Under the pieces are notes generated by a model. The model was not told the DNA's origin. It saw nothing but the letters and a program-made list of their open reading frames with translations, and did no database searches. A program made the position numbers and the translations under genes. Positions 4,841 to 6,752 of a stretch of DNA of 6,752 bases are shown here, in pieces; position 1 is the stretch's first letter, and the number at the start of each line of letters is the position of its first letter. Origin of the DNA: Chloroflexota bacterium (lineage in GTDB: Bacteria > Chloroflexota > Anaerolineae > Anaerolineales > UBA11858); NCBI GenBank assembly GCA_003513015.1, contig DOTA01000454.1, positions 1-6,752 of the forward strand, given 5' to 3'.

Positions 4841-6742
4841 ATGCGACGTTCATTCTTGCCGATCTTACTGCTGGCCCTGATCAACGGGCTGGTATTCGTT
4901 TTTCTCGTGCCCCCCTGGCAGCATTACGACGAACCCAACAATTTTGAATATGCCTGGCTGATCGCACACCGCCCCGGCTGGCCGCAAGTGGGAGATTTTG
5001 ACCGTGAGATGCGGGTTGCGACTCTGCAATCGATGTATGAACATGAATTTTTCCGCGGGATGGAGATTGCCCCAGCTTTGGATGCCGAAGAACCCTGGAT
5101 TGGCCCCATTCCCCAGGTGGGAGATGCGCCTCTGTATTTTTGGTTGGCGGCCCTACCCTTGCGGTTGTTCCCACCCTTGACAGTGACCGCCCAACTCTAC
5201 GCGGCCCGCTTGGTTTCGCTGCTCCTATTTTTGGGAACGGTTGCCCTGGGTTGGGCTACCACGCGTTTGCTGACCCCCGAAGATTCTCCGTTGCGTTGGA
5301 TGGTACCCGCCTTTTTGGCAGCACTGCCGCCTTTTGTAGATATTATGACAGCGGTCAATAATGATGTGGCCGCGGTAGCTGCTTTTGCGTTATTCCTTTT
5401 CTTGGCCACTCGCCTGCTGGTGCGCGGCTGGCACTGGCTGGATGTACTCCTGCTGCTGATCTCAGCCGGGTTATGCCTGCTGGCCAAGCGCACCGTGTTC
5501 TTTGCGGTGGCCTTGATCCCGCTGGTGTTGCTGTTTGCGCTCTTGCGCGGCAAAAAACAGCGCTGGGCCTGGGGGCTGATCGGTATTGGGGCGGTGGTGA
5601 TGTTCGGGCTTTCCTTCCGTTTTGGGGATGCCGCGGCCTGGTATCGCCGCACACCCCAGGAGCCGGCAACACGCGTGGTGAACACCGCATCCCCAGAGGG
5701 AACAGGCGTTTTTCGCCTGCACATCGCAGAAAAGGAACCACGCGATCAACTCTTGCAGTTTCTACCCACCAAAACCGTTCCTGAACTTGCCGGACAAACC
5801 GTCACACTGGGTGCCTGGATGTGGGCTTCGGCACCCATCAACCTGCAACCTCCACGCATTATTTTGATCGGCAAGGCCGCGCCTCCCATCGTACAAGGTG
5901 AGCAGCAGGTGATGTTGGAAACCGTCCCCCAGTTTTACACCTGGGTTTTCACCATCCCACAAGATTGCGGTTCACGCGCCTGGGTGCAGTTCGGCCCATC
6001 GGTGGAGGGAGCCAACGCCCCCACGGATGTGTTTATGGATGGGGTCGTCTTGTCGATTGGTGATTTTTCGGCCGCGGCCGCGCCCAACTGGCCGGATCAA
6101 ACTTGGGGCGGGCAGCCGATCAAAAATTACCTGCGAGGAGCCTCCGCAGAGGAGGATTGGATCAATCCGCGTCCCTGGGTCGATGAGGCCTGGGCCAAAA
6201 TTTTTGGCTATTCCAGCCAACAATTTGCCACTTTTGTGTTTTATACGCTGCGCGATTGGCCTGCCGCGGGCTGGTATTATCGCCTGACCAGCGCAACTTT
6301 GTTTCGTTCCTTTTGGGGCACCTTTGGCTGGGGGCATGTAAAACTTGTAGGCAGTAAACCTTTCCGCTGGCTGTTGATTGTCACCGCAATATTAAGTGTA
6401 GGTGGTTTGTGGGGCTTATGGCGGGCGCGGCGCAAGCTGCGCGGGGATGTTCTGTTGGTTTATGCCGCGGCCTTAGGCGTCAGTTGGGGCCTAACGGTGG
6501 TACGCGGCGCACATCATGTGCTCTCTGCTTCGGTGATCATCCCAATTTCACGTTATGCTTTCCCGGTGCTGCTGCCCCTGGCTTTGTTCTTCTCGCTCGG
6601 CGCGGAAACCTGGCGACAAGCCCTGGCCCGAATTTTGCCGCCGCTGAGAAAAATCCCTGGTTTGCTGTGGGCAATCTTTCTGGTGGGTATCACCCTATGG
6701 GCCTGGATCAGTATTTATATTTTTTACGCGAACCCTCGATGA
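4841..6742 (+). CDS. GT-C-like (DUF2142/GT39-like) membrane protein with an inserted beta-sandwich domain
   Basis: A 633-residue membrane protein, probably a glycosyltransferase using polyprenyl-phosphate sugars on the outer membrane face. A first hydrophobic helix (5-23) is followed by PPWQHYDEPNNFEYAW (24-39), whose DE (30-31) matches the acidic first-loop motif of GT-C enzymes. Then come several helices with AVNNDVAA and LLAKRTVFF, resembling DUF2142 proteins. Residues about 279-410 are not hydrophobic and are beta-rich (TVTLGAWMWAS, FYTWVFTIP, TDVFMDGVVLSIGDF), like a carbohydrate-binding jelly-roll. After that come SFWGTFGWGHV, further helices, ISRYAFPVLLPLALFF and a final helix. ATG 4841 follows AGGAG (4825-4829) by 11 bases and lies 5 bases after the previous stop. 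An in-frame ATG at 4808 would add 11 residues and overlap the flippase gene. The stop overlaps the next start. The exact family and substrate are uncertain. Confidence 0.82.
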   Translation: MRRSFLPILLLALINGLVFVFLVPPWQHYDEPNNFEYAWLIAHRPGWPQVGDFDREMRVATLQSMYEHEFFRGMEIAPALDAEEPWIGPIPQVGDAPLYFWLAALPLRLFPPLTVTAQLYAARLVSLLLFLGTVALGWATTRLLTPEDSPLRWMVPAFLAALPPFVDIMTAVNNDVAAVAAFALFLFLATRLLVRGWHWLDVLLLLISAGLCLLAKRTVFFAVALIPLVLLFALLRGKKQRWAWGLIGIGAVVMFGLSFRFGDAAAWYRRTPQEPATRVVNTASPEGTGVFRLHIAEKEPRDQLLQFLPTKTVPELAGQTVTLGAWMWASAPINLQPPRIILIGKAAPPIVQGEQQVMLETVPQFYTWVFTIPQDCGSRAWVQFGPSVEGANAPTDVFMDGVVLSIGDFSAAAAPNWPDQTWGGQPIKNYLRGASAEEDWINPRPWVDEAWAKIFGYSSQQFATFVFYTLRDWPAAGWYYRLTSATLFRSFWGTFGWGHVKLVGSKPFRWLLIVTAILSVGGLWGLWRARRKLRGDVLLVYAAALGVSWGLTVVRGAHHVLSASVIIPISRYAFPVLLPLALFFSLGAETWRQALARILPPLRKIPGLLWAIFLVGITLWAWISIYIFYANPR

Positions 6743-6752
6743 CAAATAAAAT
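6739..6752 (+). CDS. Start of a further gene (runs off the right edge)
   Basis: ATG at 6739-6741 overlaps the preceding TGA (6740-6742) as ATGA, as at the junction at 3849, and opens a frame MTNK to the window end. No Shine-Dalgarno is visible. The overlap pattern suggests that the operon continues; nothing can be said about the product. Confidence 0.5.

Overview
The window looks like a piece of a bacterial chromosome with moderate to high GC, most likely from the Chloroflexota (Anaerolineae-like). I infer this from gene style: a ThrA-type aspartokinase paired with an archaeal/fungal-type Asd, and large GT-C-like membrane proteins carrying an inserted beta domain. No rRNA or marker gene is present to prove it. 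I see no tRNA, CRISPR array, insertion sequence or phage gene.

Left part, minus strand (about 1-2050): lysC (aspartate kinase, complete) is followed by asd (aspartate-semialdehyde dehydrogenase, its C-terminal part lost beyond the left edge). These are the first two steps of the aspartate pathway to lysine/DAP, threonine and methionine. The 139-base gap between them holds a degenerate inverted repeat rather than a gene. lysC has a strong Shine-Dalgarno, a good -10 box and a leader too short for a lysine riboswitch.

Middle (1987-2318): a divergent, AT-rich intergenic region with the lysC promoter on the minus strand, two small dyads, and a TATAAT box on the plus strand serving a regulator gene. 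The regulator has no Shine-Dalgarno of its own. Two tiny leader ORFs with Shine-Dalgarno-like sequences end at or just before its start codon, which suggests translational coupling.

Right part, plus strand (2319-6752): an OmpR-type regulator with a normal winged-helix domain but a receiver that has lost its phosphorylation residues; a strong terminator-like hairpin that may also contain the promoter of the next genes; then a compact run of a WecG/TagA/CpsF glycosyltransferase (GT26), a flippase-like/LPG-synthase-TM membrane protein, a large GT-C-like membrane protein with a predicted extracytoplasmic beta-sandwich, and the first four codons of another gene. Two of these junctions are ATGA overlaps and the third is a gap of a few bases. 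The set fits assembly of a lipid-linked surface glycan: cytoplasmic sugar transfer, a membrane step, then transfer on the outer face. That pathway is inferred from family membership; the substrate cannot be read from the sequence.

The most noteworthy items are the degenerate-receiver regulator with its leader ORFs, the hairpin/promoter overlap before the glycan genes, and the GT-C-like protein with its inserted beta domain. I do not see evidence strong enough to call a wholly new system.
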